Assembly: GCA_007693915.1 (NCBI GenBank)
Contig: RECS01000105.1
Location: 1 to 64,000 of the forward strand
Origin: Saprospirales bacterium
GTDB taxonomy: Bacteria; Bacteroidota; Bacteroidia; Chitinophagales; Saprospiraceae
Length of the DNA: 64,000 nt
Reading direction: 5' to 3'
Part shown: positions 48,198 to 58,051 of the stretch, piece after piece
Layout of the letters: each line of letters begins with the position of its first letter
How positions within the stretch are numbered: position 1 is the stretch's first letter
Program-made: the position numbers and the translations under genes
The notes under the pieces: generated by a model
The model's input: the letters and a program-made list of their open reading frames with translations, nothing else
What the model was told of the DNA's origin: nothing
Databases searched by the model: none

Positions 48198-50249
48198 TTA
48201 TTGACTTTGATCCAGTTTTTTGACCATGGTTAAAATTGTCGCAATGGCGACTGTTTCTCCGGTTTCGTCATAAACATCAACCAGGTATTTTACGATTCCC
48301 TTAGCAATGTCGTCTTCACTTCTTTTCTCCTGATCTACTTTTTCTTTTACAGTTAATCGCACACCAATAGTGGCGCCTGCATATACAGGTTTGGTGAATC
48401 TACATTCCTCTAGTCCATAATTAAGTAATACAGGTCCCTTTGCAGCATCCACAAATAAACCTGCTGCGGCAGAAAGTATAAAATATCCGTGAGCAACTCT
48501 TTTTTCAAAAATAGTACCATCCAGAGAGGTCTCGTCGGTATGCGCATAAAAGTGATCCCAACTGACATTGCCAAAATTAACTATGTCTGCCTCGGTTATG
48601 GTGCGCTTGTGAGTGATGACCGTTTCGCCAACTTCCAGTTCTTCAAAATGCTTTCTGAACAGGTGTTGACCAGGGTCTTTGTATTTTCCACCTACCTGAT
48701 ATTGTTGCGTAATTTCGGAAAGGGTAGTGGGTGACCCCTGAATAGCGCATCTTTGCATATAGTGTTTTACTCCACGCACTCCACCCATTTCTTCACCTCC
48801 ACCGGCGCGACCCGGACCTCCGTGAACAAGAAGCGGCATAGGCGATCCATGCCCGGTACTTTCTTTAGCGCAATCCCGATTTAAAATAAGAATTCTCCCG
48901 TGATGAGATGCAGATCCAAGAGTGTATTCTCTTGCAATATTATTATCGTAGGTGGCAATTGAACTGACAAGCGAACCTTTCCCCATTTTAGCCAATTGTA
49001 TGGCTTCATCCAGATTTTTATAAGGAATGATCGTGCTCACTGGTCCAAAAGCTTCCACTTCGTGCACCGCTGTATTTTCAAAAGGTTTTTCCTCAATAAG
49101 TAAGACGGGAGAGATAAAAGCGCCTTTTTCTAGGTCACCACCCAATACCTTCAGGATTCCATTGTCACCGTAAACAACCTTAGCAGTTTTTCGCAATTCT
49201 GCAATTCTCTCTTGAACTTCTTTTACCTGTTCCTTTCCGGCGAGGGCTCCCATTCTAACACCTTCTACTCTTGGATCTCCAATAGTTGTTTTTTGTAACT
49301 GAGCACTCAATTGAAGCTGAACTTCTTCCACCCATTTTTCTGGTACAATAATTCTCCTAATGGCAGTACATTTTTGTCCGCATTTAACGGTCATTTCTTT
49401 TCTTACCTCCTTAATGAAAAGGTCAAATTCAGCTGTGCCCGGAGCAGCATCAAGACCTAGTATTGAACTATTAAGCGAATCAGCCTCCATATTAAAAGGG
49501 ACTGCCTCAGAAATGATGCGTGGATGAGATTTAAGCATCCGACCGGTATCTGCTGAACCGGTAAAAGTTACTACATCTTGTGATTCAACACTGTCGAGTA
49601 GTGTTCTTGCCGAACCACATATGAGTTGTAGAGCGCCTTCCGGAAGTATTTTTGATTTAATGATATCCCTCACCATCGCTTCAGTAAGATATGAAGTAAG
49701 TGTTGCAGGCTTAACTACCGCGGGTACACCGGCGAGTAGATTAACTGCAATCTTTTCCAACATACCCCAAATGGGGAAGTTAAAAGCATTGATGTGTACA
49801 GCTACCCCCTCTTTAGGAACCATAATGTGATGTCCGATAAAAGTATTTCCCTTGGATAGAGGGGCATGTTCTCCATCAATATAATAGGGTTGGTCAGGGA
49901 ATTTTTTTCTCAAAGAGGCATTGGCGAAAAGATTTCCGATTCCACCTTCAATATCAATCCAACTATCTATTTTGGTAGCCCCAGTTTGATAGGATACAGT
50001 ATAGTACTTATCTTTCATTGAAAAAAGGTGGAGTGCAAGAGCTTTGATCATCCTTCCTCTTTCCTGAAAAGTCATTTTTCTCAGGGCGGGGTTTCCTTTT
50101 TTTCTACTGTAATCTAGCACCTGACCGAAGTCAATGCCTTCAGTAGAAGCATAACTAATGAGTTGTCCATTGGAAGCATCCACAAGAGGTGTACCATCGC
50201 CTGCGCCTTCCGTCCATTGTCCTAAAATGTAATTACCGACTTTATTCAT
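48198..50249 (-). CDS. paaZ: PaaZ-like bifunctional protein (aldehyde dehydrogenase + MaoC hydratase)
   Basis: ALDH domain FPIWGMLEKIAVNLLAGVPAVVKPA, TFTGSADTGRML, VKCGQKCTAIRR; MaoC domain DIVNFGNVSWDHFYAHTDE. Confidence 0.94.
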   Translation of the reverse strand: MNKVGNYILGQWTEGAGDGTPLVDASNGQLISYASTEGIDFGQVLDYSRKKGNPALRKMTFQERGRMIKALALHLFSMKDKYYTVSYQTGATKIDSWIDIEGGIGNLFANASLRKKFPDQPYYIDGEHAPLSKGNTFIGHHIMVPKEGVAVHINAFNFPIWGMLEKIAVNLLAGVPAVVKPATLTSYLTEAMVRDIIKSKILPEGALQLICGSARTLLDSVESQDVVTFTGSADTGRMLKSHPRIISEAVPFNMEADSLNSSILGLDAAPGTAEFDLFIKEVRKEMTVKCGQKCTAIRRIIVPEKWVEEVQLQLSAQLQKTTIGDPRVEGVRMGALAGKEQVKEVQERIAELRKTAKVVYGDNGILKVLGGDLEKGAFISPVLLIEEKPFENTAVHEVEAFGPVSTIIPYKNLDEAIQLAKMGKGSLVSSIATYDNNIAREYTLGSASHHGRILILNRDCAKESTGHGSPMPLLVHGGPGRAGGGEEMGGVRGVKHYMQRCAIQGSPTTLSEITQQYQVGGKYKDPGQHLFRKHFEELEVGETVITHKRTITEADIVNFGNVSWDHFYAHTDETSLDGTIFEKRVAHGYFILSAAAGLFVDAAKGPVLLNYGLEECRFTKPVYAGATIGVRLTVKEKVDQEKRSEDDIAKGIVKYLVDVYDETGETVAIATILTMVKKLDQSQ

Positions 50250-50616
50250 TTGGGTAGTTATTTTTAAATTGTTATCCTAATAAAATGGGAAATTCAAATG
50301 AGAGTTCAAAAGTACGAATTTGATATGAGTTGAACAAATATTCCTACATTCAAAGCCTAGATAAAAGTGATTACAAATTCAGGGGAAAAGTATCCCAAAA
50401 ATGGATTAACACTCATTGCTATGTTGCGGCATTAATTGTTTTTGCGAATCCATCATCTCTCAAACCATGTTAATCCAAATAGGGACGAAAATATGGCTAA
50501 AGGTTATTTTGTTTTAAAATGAAATTTTCCTCAAACTTCAAGTCAAAAAAGCTTTACAAACTTTAAAGATCTCTTTAACTCTTTAGCTCAGGACATCGCT
50601 ATATAAACTCAAAATC

Positions 50617-52740
50617 TCACCCAATTCTCCCCAACAGACCTCTTTTTTTGTCCCCTTCTATGAGTTTTTTGATAAGTAAATTATCCGGGTGAGTCAATTC
50701 CGGATCTCTTTCCAAAATGACTTTTGCAATTTTACGTGCGGCTTGCAGTATCTCGATATCGCGAGCGAGGTTGGCTACTTTGAGTTCGAGGTCACCGCTT
50801 TGACGGGTTCCTTCTATTTCTCCGGGTCCTCGGAGCTTCAGGTCTTCATCGGCAATGACGAAACCGTCATTGGTACTGCACATGATTTCCATTCGTTTGC
50901 GAGCAACTTTGGTGAGTTTGTAACCTGTCATGAGAATACAGTGACTTTGTTCGGCTCCCCGACCAACTCGGCCCCTTAGCTGATGGAGCTGAGACAAACC
51001 AAATCGCTCGGCATTCTCAATGACCATTACTGAGGCATTGGGAACGTTGACTCCCACTTCAATTACAGTAGTAGAGACAAGTATATTGGTTCTACCCTCC
51101 ACAAAGCGCTGCATTTCATAATCCTTGTCTTCTGGTTTCATTTTGCCGTGGACTACGCCAATCTGATACTGAGGTCTTGGGAATTGACCGAGCAACGCCT
51201 CGTAGCCATCATTCAAATTGGAGAGATCGAGTTTTGCTGATTCCTCGATCAGGGGATACACTACATAAATCTGTCTTCCCTTAGCGATTTCTGATTTAAG
51301 AAAACTGTTTAATCGAGCACGGTATTTGTCCCTTGTTTGAGTGGTTTTGATAGGTTTTCTTCTAGGAGGGAGTTCGTCAATGACGGATATGTCGAGGTCT
51401 CCGTATAGTGTCATAGCGAGGGTTCTCGGGATGGGCGTAGCAGTCATTACCATAACATGGGGAGGAATACTGCCAGCTTTTTTCCATAGTTTAGCGCGCT
51501 GTTCTACACCAAAGCGGTGTTGCTCGTCAATAATTACCAAACCCAAGCTTTTAAAAACAACAGGATCTTCAATAACTGCGTGGGTGCCGATCAGCAAATT
51601 GACATCTCCTTTATCCAGATCTTCTAGTATTTGTTTTCTTTTCTTCCCTTTTACTGTACCACTAAGGAATTCTGCTCTAAGACCTATTCTTTTAAATTGT
51701 TCAGATATTTTTGAAAAGTGTTGACTTGCCAGAATCTCCGTAGGTGCCATCATGCAAGACTGAAAACCATTATCTACAGCTAAGAGGATAGCCATGACTG
51801 CCACTATAGTTTTTCCGCTGCCCACATCTCCCTGAACTAGTCTGTTCATTTGGATACCAACAGATGTGTCTTTTCTGATTTCTTTAATTACCCTTTTTTG
51901 TGCACCCGTCAGCTCAAAGGGGAGTTCATTGTTAAAATAGGTGTTGAAGTAATGTCCAACCTCCTTAAACACGTAACCTTTGAGTAGCTTCTTCCTACTT
52001 GTCATCCTAAACAACATCTGTAATTGCATCTCAAATAATTCCTCAAATGCAAGGCGCTTACGGGCAGCTTCCAATTGCATATTGTCTATAGGGAAATGGA
52101 TTGCTTTTATGGCTTCGAATTTAGAGGTCAGCCTGAATTTGTTAAGCAAGTATTCTGGCAGAGTTTCAGGTATGTCCTGTACATTAAGTTTGCTTATGAT
52201 CTCCTGAGTAATCCGTCGTATTCCCCTAGTATCGAGTCCTCGACTATTCAGTTTTTCTGTACTGGAATAAACAGGTTGGAGGCCGGTTTTTCTCTTGTTA
52301 TCTGTAGTTGTTGGATCAATTATTTCCAATTCCGGATGAGCTAAGGTCTTTTGTCGATTAAAAAAGCCAAGCCTTCCGAAAATGATGACTCTCAATCCGG
52401 GTCTGATTACTTTTTCTAGACGACTTGCTCCTTGGAACCAAATCAAAGAGAGGGTTCCGGTCTCATCGGCAAATATGGCATTTAACCTTTTTTTTCTGGC
52501 TACACCTGTTGTGTTTACCTGTTTTATGACCCCTTTTAATTGCACATGGGCACCCTCATCGAAAATTTCCTTTACTGTTTGAAATTGTGTTCTATCAATA
52601 TAGCGAAAAGGAAAATCCAATAGCATATCAGCCTGAGTAAAGATTTGCTTTTCTTTTTTTAATAATTCAGCTTTAGCCGGACCCACTCCCTTTACATAAG
52701 TGAGCTCCTCCATTAGCTTTTTTGAACCGGCGGCATGCAT
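50617..52740 (-). CDS. recG: ATP-dependent DNA helicase RecG
   Basis: QMNRLVQGDVGSGKTIVAVMA, IIDEQHRFGVEQR, MTATPIPRTLAMTLYGDLDISVIDELPPRRKPI, QLRGRVGRG. Confidence 0.97.
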   Translation of the reverse strand: MHAAGSKKLMEELTYVKGVGPAKAELLKKEKQIFTQADMLLDFPFRYIDRTQFQTVKEIFDEGAHVQLKGVIKQVNTTGVARKKRLNAIFADETGTLSLIWFQGASRLEKVIRPGLRVIIFGRLGFFNRQKTLAHPELEIIDPTTTDNKRKTGLQPVYSSTEKLNSRGLDTRGIRRITQEIISKLNVQDIPETLPEYLLNKFRLTSKFEAIKAIHFPIDNMQLEAARKRLAFEELFEMQLQMLFRMTSRKKLLKGYVFKEVGHYFNTYFNNELPFELTGAQKRVIKEIRKDTSVGIQMNRLVQGDVGSGKTIVAVMAILLAVDNGFQSCMMAPTEILASQHFSKISEQFKRIGLRAEFLSGTVKGKKRKQILEDLDKGDVNLLIGTHAVIEDPVVFKSLGLVIIDEQHRFGVEQRAKLWKKAGSIPPHVMVMTATPIPRTLAMTLYGDLDISVIDELPPRRKPIKTTQTRDKYRARLNSFLKSEIAKGRQIYVVYPLIEESAKLDLSNLNDGYEALLGQFPRPQYQIGVVHGKMKPEDKDYEMQRFVEGRTNILVSTTVIEVGVNVPNASVMVIENAERFGLSQLHQLRGRVGRGAEQSHCILMTGYKLTKVARKRMEIMCSTNDGFVIADEDLKLRGPGEIEGTRQSGDLELKVANLARDIEILQAARKIAKVILERDPELTHPDNLLIKKLIEGDKKRGLLGRIG

Positions 52741-52785
52741 ACTTGTTTATGGTTTTTAATTTGTGTGTAAATGTGTTTTTTTAAC

Positions 52786-52793
52786 TACATTTG
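52786..52793 (+). promoter_or_regulatory. Bacteroidota -7 element TACATTTG upstream of rbfA
   Basis: TAnnTTTG consensus in the divergent recG/rbfA intergenic region. Confidence 0.45.
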
Positions 52794-52869
52794 CGGTCAA
52801 AATTAAGAATAACCTCAGAAATGGGTGGTTAACTTAAACCATTTTACAAAAAAAACTTAAGGTAATTAC

Positions 52870-53244
52870 ATGGCATCAAAAAGACAATTGCAGGTAGCAG
52901 AGACGATTAAAAGACATTTCAGCGTAGTATTACAAAGAGAGGGCTATCTAATTTATGGATCAGAACCATTAGTGACAGTCACCGGTGTGAGTATAACTCC
53001 TGATCTGAGTCAAGCAAGTATCTATTTGTCTATTTACAATGTCGCTAAAAAAGAAAATGTGATTGAAGCTGTTTCACACCACGGAACTAAATTACGTCAG
53101 TCACTCGCCTCAAGAGTTAGAAAGCATATGCGTCGAGTGCCTTTTCTCGAATTTCATTTGGATGAATTACTGGATGAAATGGAAAAAGTAGATAACTTAT
53201 TTGAACGTCTTTATGCAGAGGACCAAATGGGGGAAGAAGAGTAA
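52870..53244 (+). CDS. rbfA: 30S ribosome-binding factor A
   Basis: QLQVAETIKRHFSVVLQREG...VTGVSITPDLSQASIYLSIYN...RRVPFLEFHLDELLDEMEKVDNLFERL. Confidence 0.93.
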   Translation: MASKRQLQVAETIKRHFSVVLQREGYLIYGSEPLVTVTGVSITPDLSQASIYLSIYNVAKKENVIEAVSHHGTKLRQSLASRVRKHMRRVPFLEFHLDELLDEMEKVDNLFERLYAEDQMGEEE

Positions 53245-53299
53245 ATAGACCGGTTGATCATGGACTAAATCATGTTAATAAAGTGAAATTTTCTTAAAA

Positions 53300-54634
53300 A
53301 TGAGTACAATCTTAGTTATTGGTGCCGGAAGGTCTTCCTCTGCACTCATCAATTATTTATTGGATCAATGCAGTAGAAACAACTGGCAGCTTATTGTTGC
53401 TGACATGGATCTCGAAATGGCAAAGGCCCGAATAGGTAATAATGCTGTAGGTAAAGCAGTTCAGGTGGATATAATGGATATCAATTCCAGAAGAGAGTTG
53501 ATCAAAGAGTCTGATTTGGTAATTTCACTTTTGCCGGCTTTCTTACATACCAAAGTAGCAAGAGATTGTCTGGAATATAGCAAGCATCTGGTTACAGCTA
53601 GTTATGTTTCTTCAGAAATGCATGAGCTGGCGGAAAAGGCCCGAAATAAAGGTTTGATGTTTATGGGTGAAATGGGTCTTGATCCCGGAATTGACCATAT
53701 GTCAGCCATGGAAAAACTAGATGAAATCAAGGCTGATGGGGGCAATGTTCATTCTTTCAAGTCCTATACCGGTGGATTGATTGCTCCTGAATCCGACGAC
53801 AATCCCTGGCACTATAAATTTACCTGGAACCCCAGAAATGTGATACTAGCAGGACAGGGTACAGCACAGTTTTTAAAAAACGGCAGGTTTAAGTATATTC
53901 CATATAACAGATTATTTACCCGTTACGATCTGGTGGATATTCAGGGTATGGGATCCTATGAAATGTATCCCAACAGAGATTCTCTTTTGTATCGCTTTGC
54001 CTATAATATTGAGGATATCCCTACTATAATCAGAGGAACTTTAAGACACAAAGGCTTTTGCGATGCCTGGAACGTTTTTATAAGGCTTGGATTGACAGAC
54101 GATACTTACCCTATTGTGAACAGTGAATATTTGACTTACAAAGAATTTGTTCAGGCCTATCTGCTTGATGATTCCAACCGCCCTCTAGTTGAAAAAGTTG
54201 CTGATTTTATAGGTGTTCATAAGCATTCAGAGGTAATGAAAAAGATAGAGTGGACAGGCTTGTTCAGCGATGAAAAAATTGGCATCTCAAATGCCACACC
54301 TGCTAAAATTCTTGAACATCTTTTAAGAGGTAAATGGAATCTAAAACCAGAGGATAAGGATATGATCATCATGCAGCATGAATTTGAATACACCTTGGGT
54401 GATAAAGCTAAAAAGTTAACTTCTACCATGATTCTTAAAGGTGAAAATGCTGAGGATACTGCCATGAGCAAACTGGTGGGATTGCCTTTGGCTATATTTG
54501 TCACTTTATTTCTTAAAGGTACTCCTTTTTCTACGGACTCAAGTATTCCGGTAAAACGAGAGATTTATGCTCCAGTACTCAAAGAGCTTGAAGAGCATGG
54601 AGTTATTTTTAAGGAGAAGATTGAGGATATGTAG
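53300..54634 (+). CDS. Saccharopine dehydrogenase (glutamate-forming, LYS9-like)
   Basis: ILVIGAGRSSSALINYL, SDLVISLLPAFLHTKVARDCLEYSKHLVTASYVSSEM, FMGEMGLDPGIDHMSAM, SYTGGLIAPESDDNPWHYKFTWNPRNVILAGQG. Confidence 0.93.
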   Translation: MSTILVIGAGRSSSALINYLLDQCSRNNWQLIVADMDLEMAKARIGNNAVGKAVQVDIMDINSRRELIKESDLVISLLPAFLHTKVARDCLEYSKHLVTASYVSSEMHELAEKARNKGLMFMGEMGLDPGIDHMSAMEKLDEIKADGGNVHSFKSYTGGLIAPESDDNPWHYKFTWNPRNVILAGQGTAQFLKNGRFKYIPYNRLFTRYDLVDIQGMGSYEMYPNRDSLLYRFAYNIEDIPTIIRGTLRHKGFCDAWNVFIRLGLTDDTYPIVNSEYLTYKEFVQAYLLDDSNRPLVEKVADFIGVHKHSEVMKKIEWTGLFSDEKIGISNATPAKILEHLLRGKWNLKPEDKDMIIMQHEFEYTLGDKAKKLTSTMILKGENAEDTAMSKLVGLPLAIFVTLFLKGTPFSTDSSIPVKREIYAPVLKELEEHGVIFKEKIEDM

Positions 54635-54735
54635 CGGGAGAAGTAGGTTTGATGTGTTTGAGAAGAAATTGTTTCTTCGAGTGAAAAGTATTAAAATTAG
54701 TCATATAATTTAAAGCCTGAACTTTTGTGATTCTA

Positions 54736-55131
54736 TTATTTTCCGGGAAGAAAAATATTTGTATTAAATATTTTTACCATTTTCCTAAGGATTTGAATGA
54801 CTTCCTTTTCACTCATTTCTATGACCGTAGCAATAAATTTAATTTCTTGCCCAAGATCATACATTTTAAGTATCAAATTTTGTCTTTCTTCTTGTCTCTT
54901 CTTATGCTTTCCTTTTAGGGATACGGTTTCTAATGCACTATTTGAAATCCGGACATTGGTTAAATATTCATCGTATTGTTGTTTAGTGGTTGCGTCCATT
55001 TTGTCGTAATTTAATTTTTCATTTAATTGACTAAGTCTCTTTGCTCTATATTTTTTAGGCAAGTTAGTATTTTTTAAAAAATAAATCCATTCGTCCAGTG
55101 AAGTTATTGCAATATCATCAAAATTGTTAAC
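54736..55131 (-). pseudogene. C-terminal remnant of PD-(D/E)XK/Rpn-family recombination-promoting nuclease/putative transposase
   Basis: Frame reads upstream of the listed ORF as VNNFDDIAITSLDEWIYFLKNTNLPKKYRAKRLSQLNEKLNYDKM...YDEYLTNVRISNSALETV, with a stop at 55132-55134; nuclease core absent. Confidence 0.6.
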
Positions 55132-55379
55132 TTATTTCAAGTACCCTTCAGGAAAAATTTCAGAAGGGTATTCACAAGAGAACTTCTTTTTTTAAACCCA
55201 ACTACTTATCTACTTGATCCTATTTAAACATCCAGAATTCAAGCTATTGGTTTAATTAATTTTTTGAAAGCTTTTTATCCTTTCATCTGACAAAGGAGAT
55301 TTTTATAAATAACCATCAGCTTTTCAAAAAAATGTTCAATTTTGTATTCTATTTTAATAGTATTGGGGCTAAACACTGA

Positions 55380-56717
55380 ATGAATAAAAGCAAGTACATA
55401 AAAAAAATCTTCTCCTCCTCCACAGATGTCAATGCTATGCAAACGGCGGCTTTTATCCGCTTTGCGCTGGTATGGGCGATTTATATCGCTTTGGCTCAAT
55501 CCGATACTCCACTTGAATGGATTGGAAGGTATGAGTTGTTCATTTTTTTGGCAAATCTATTTGCATTTGCGCTTCTCAACGGTGGAAAAAATGCAGTGCT
55601 CAATTACGACTTTGGGGAAGATGACGAAAAATTATCTGCACTTTTGGCAGGTGCTTTTGTAGTTTTCTCGGCTGCTGGCATTCTATTATCCACTATATTT
55701 TTGTTGGTGAGTTTGTGGCATGAATCCATTCCATCACTCTCAGGAATGGTGGATTTTCGCTACTATTTGGCAGCTTTTATTTTTCTTTTGGTTTCCTCCT
55801 CTGTACTTGATTTTTTTCTTTTACTAAAGAAAAGGTTTAAGTGGATCATAAGTCAGGCCGTGTTTTTCAACGCATTAACGGTAGTGGCAGTCATTGTGGC
55901 TGTGATTTATTTCAAGAGTCTTGAATTGGCCTTTTTGCTGATGGCTGTAGTTTTGTTTTTACAGACCGTATTGGTTTTGATGTTTTGTAGGTCGGGCTTT
56001 AGGCAGTTGTATTTATTTGATTTTACCTCTTTTTTGAAAAAAGGTTTTTTGCCCTTGACTTTATTTGCCCTATTGGGTGGATTATCCAATTATATTGATG
56101 GATTTTTGGTGCTCATTCTATCGGGATCGGAGGAGTTGTTCGCCGTATTTCGATATGGAGCAAGAGAGTTGCCCGTTTCAGTTTTGCTAACGGGGGGGCT
56201 AGTCAGTGCCATGGTTCCGCTCGCAGTGAGCGACAAGTTATTGGCTTCACAAAAACTTAAACGAGAAATGGCCACTTTGTATCATCAACTCTTTCCCCTC
56301 ACCATTGGTCTTGTGCTGCTGAGTCCATGGATTTATCCCTTGGTTTTTAGCTCAGATTTTGCAGCCTCAGCCGGAATTTTTAATATTTATCTGCTACTAT
56401 TATTCAGTCGACTGTTGATGCCTCAGGTATATCTTTACGCTTTTAAGAAAAACAAGATTTTGTTGATTGCTGCAGGCATCGAGATAGTAGTAAATTTCAG
56501 TCTCAGTTTGTGGTGGTATTCATTGTATGGAATATATGGTATCGCCTGGGCATCAGTAATCGCTTATATGTCCTCTAAATGCGTGATGCTGTATTATCTT
56601 TCAGTCAAAGAAAAAATTGAGATTAAGGAGCTGGTTCTCGTGCGTCCATATTTTATTTATGGATTGGTATTGGTCCTAGCTTATTTGATTTCATTGCTTT
56701 ATACCACGCCCATATAG
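55380..56717 (+). CDS. Polysaccharide biosynthesis/flippase-like (MOP superfamily) membrane protein
   Basis: Roughly 12 hydrophobic segments; AFIRFALVWAIYIAL, NGGKNAVLNYDFG, YGARELPVSVLLTGGLVSAMVPLAVS. Confidence 0.7.
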   Translation: MNKSKYIKKIFSSSTDVNAMQTAAFIRFALVWAIYIALAQSDTPLEWIGRYELFIFLANLFAFALLNGGKNAVLNYDFGEDDEKLSALLAGAFVVFSAAGILLSTIFLLVSLWHESIPSLSGMVDFRYYLAAFIFLLVSSSVLDFFLLLKKRFKWIISQAVFFNALTVVAVIVAVIYFKSLELAFLLMAVVLFLQTVLVLMFCRSGFRQLYLFDFTSFLKKGFLPLTLFALLGGLSNYIDGFLVLILSGSEELFAVFRYGARELPVSVLLTGGLVSAMVPLAVSDKLLASQKLKREMATLYHQLFPLTIGLVLLSPWIYPLVFSSDFAASAGIFNIYLLLLFSRLLMPQVYLYAFKKNKILLIAAGIEIVVNFSLSLWWYSLYGIYGIAWASVIAYMSSKCVMLYYLSVKEKIEIKELVLVRPYFIYGLVLVLAYLISLLYTTPI

Positions 56718-56725
56718 TTTTTTTT

Positions 56726-57553
56726 ATGCAAAAAAAGTATTTAAAATCTTTGGAGGAAGTTTTTGATAAAAGAGAAGCTAAAGCCATGATTCGTGCCCTG
56801 TTGGAAGATCTTGAATGGGATGGATTGCCCTGCATTCAATTAGCTGAAAAAGATCAAGAGAAGTTGTTGGAATCTGCTGTTGCAAAAATTATTCAAGGTA
56901 TTCCGCTACAATACATAACTGGCAAGGCTAATTTTTACGGACGCTTTTTTAAGGTGGATGAAAACGTATTAATACCTCGGCCGGAGACTGAAGAATTAGT
57001 ATATTATGCCTTGAAAAAAATCCCTAAAAATGAACAACTCAATATTTTGGATGTTGGCACAGGCAGTGGTTGCATAGCCATTACCATTGCTATAGAAAGA
57101 CCTGATTTGACTGTTTATGCTCTTGAAGTTAGTCTCGAAGCCTTGGATATAGCGATGAAAAATGTAGAGAAATTGGGTGTCAAAAATATGAAGTTTATCC
57201 ACGCTGATTTTTTACATAATGACTCTTGGTTCATAGATTTACCGAAATTTGATGTTTTAATCAGCAATCCCCCTTATATATGTTCTAAAGAGAAAAATAA
57301 TATGAGTAAGTCTACTCTGGAAGAAGAACCCCATCTCGCACTTTTTGCTCCAGATAAAGATGTTTTGGCTTTCTACAGAATGATTGCAGAGTTGATGCCA
57401 GCAATCATGAATAAAAATTCCTATCTTTTTATGGAGATCAATGAATTCAGGTCAAAAGAAACAATGAAAGTTTTTGAAGAAATAGCGAAAAGGGTAAAGC
57501 TCATTCAGGATATGCAGGGAAAGGATCGGATGCTGGAAGTAAAAGTTAATTAG
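56726..57553 (+). CDS. prmC: Peptide chain release factor N5-glutamine methyltransferase
   Basis: GIPLQYITGKANFYGRFFKVDENVLIPRPETEELV, ILDVGTGSGCIAITIA, FDVLISNPPYI. Confidence 0.96.
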   Translation: MQKKYLKSLEEVFDKREAKAMIRALLEDLEWDGLPCIQLAEKDQEKLLESAVAKIIQGIPLQYITGKANFYGRFFKVDENVLIPRPETEELVYYALKKIPKNEQLNILDVGTGSGCIAITIAIERPDLTVYALEVSLEALDIAMKNVEKLGVKNMKFIHADFLHNDSWFIDLPKFDVLISNPPYICSKEKNNMSKSTLEEEPHLALFAPDKDVLAFYRMIAELMPAIMNKNSYLFMEINEFRSKETMKVFEEIAKRVKLIQDMQGKDRMLEVKVN

Positions 57554-57597
57554 TGTTGATTGGACCCTGTTAAAAGGTTACTCTGTAAAGCTTTCTG

Positions 57598-57915
57598 TTA
57601 ATCTTCCTCACTAATTTCCTGAAGAGATTGAAATAGTTCTCGGTAGGCGTGATTGTCTTGAAGCTTTTGGGCAACCAAGAGCCCAGCCCGGTAAATTTGA
57701 ATAGCATTTTCTCTTTTGTTTAATTTTTCCAAAACTCCTCCGTAATGATAGTAGGTACCCACATAATCAGGGTGTTTTTCCATGAGTTGATCGTACTTTT
57801 TCATAGCAGTTTGAAGTTGTCCCTTGTTCTCCAACTCCTTTGCAATGGCATATAGAATAAAAGGATCGTTGGGGGATTCTTTTAGTAAATTTTCAAGTTG
57901 CTCAAGTCTGTCCAT
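57598..57915 (-). CDS. Small TPR protein
   Basis: PFILYAIAKELENKGQLQTAMKKYDQLMEKHPDYVGTYYHYGGVLEKLNKRENAIQIYRAGL. Confidence 0.85.
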   Translation of the reverse strand: MDRLEQLENLLKESPNDPFILYAIAKELENKGQLQTAMKKYDQLMEKHPDYVGTYYHYGGVLEKLNKRENAIQIYRAGLLVAQKLQDNHAYRELFQSLQEISEED

Positions 57916-58010
57916 TATATAGCTTGTTTTTCCATAGTTTAAAATTGAATTCGGAAGATAAAGTTATTCAACTTAGCACCAAAAAGACAGATAAATTGAA
58001 ACAATACCGA

Positions 58011-58018
58011 TATATTTG
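58011..58018 (+). promoter_or_regulatory. Bacteroidota -7 element TATATTTG upstream of etfB
   Basis: TAnnTTTG consensus upstream of the ATG at 58052. Confidence 0.5.
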
Positions 58019-58051
58019 CATTGCAATTATATAAAAAAAATTTGATCTAAA

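Noticed and set aside
50402-50477. 10-bp inverted repeat TGGATTAACA ... TGTTAATCCA
   Set aside because: 56-bp spacing, AT-rich, single occurrence; could be chance, and no second copy seen.
55275-55499. 74-aa minus-strand ORF
   Set aside because: Mostly antisense to the start of the flippase-like gene; no protein signature.
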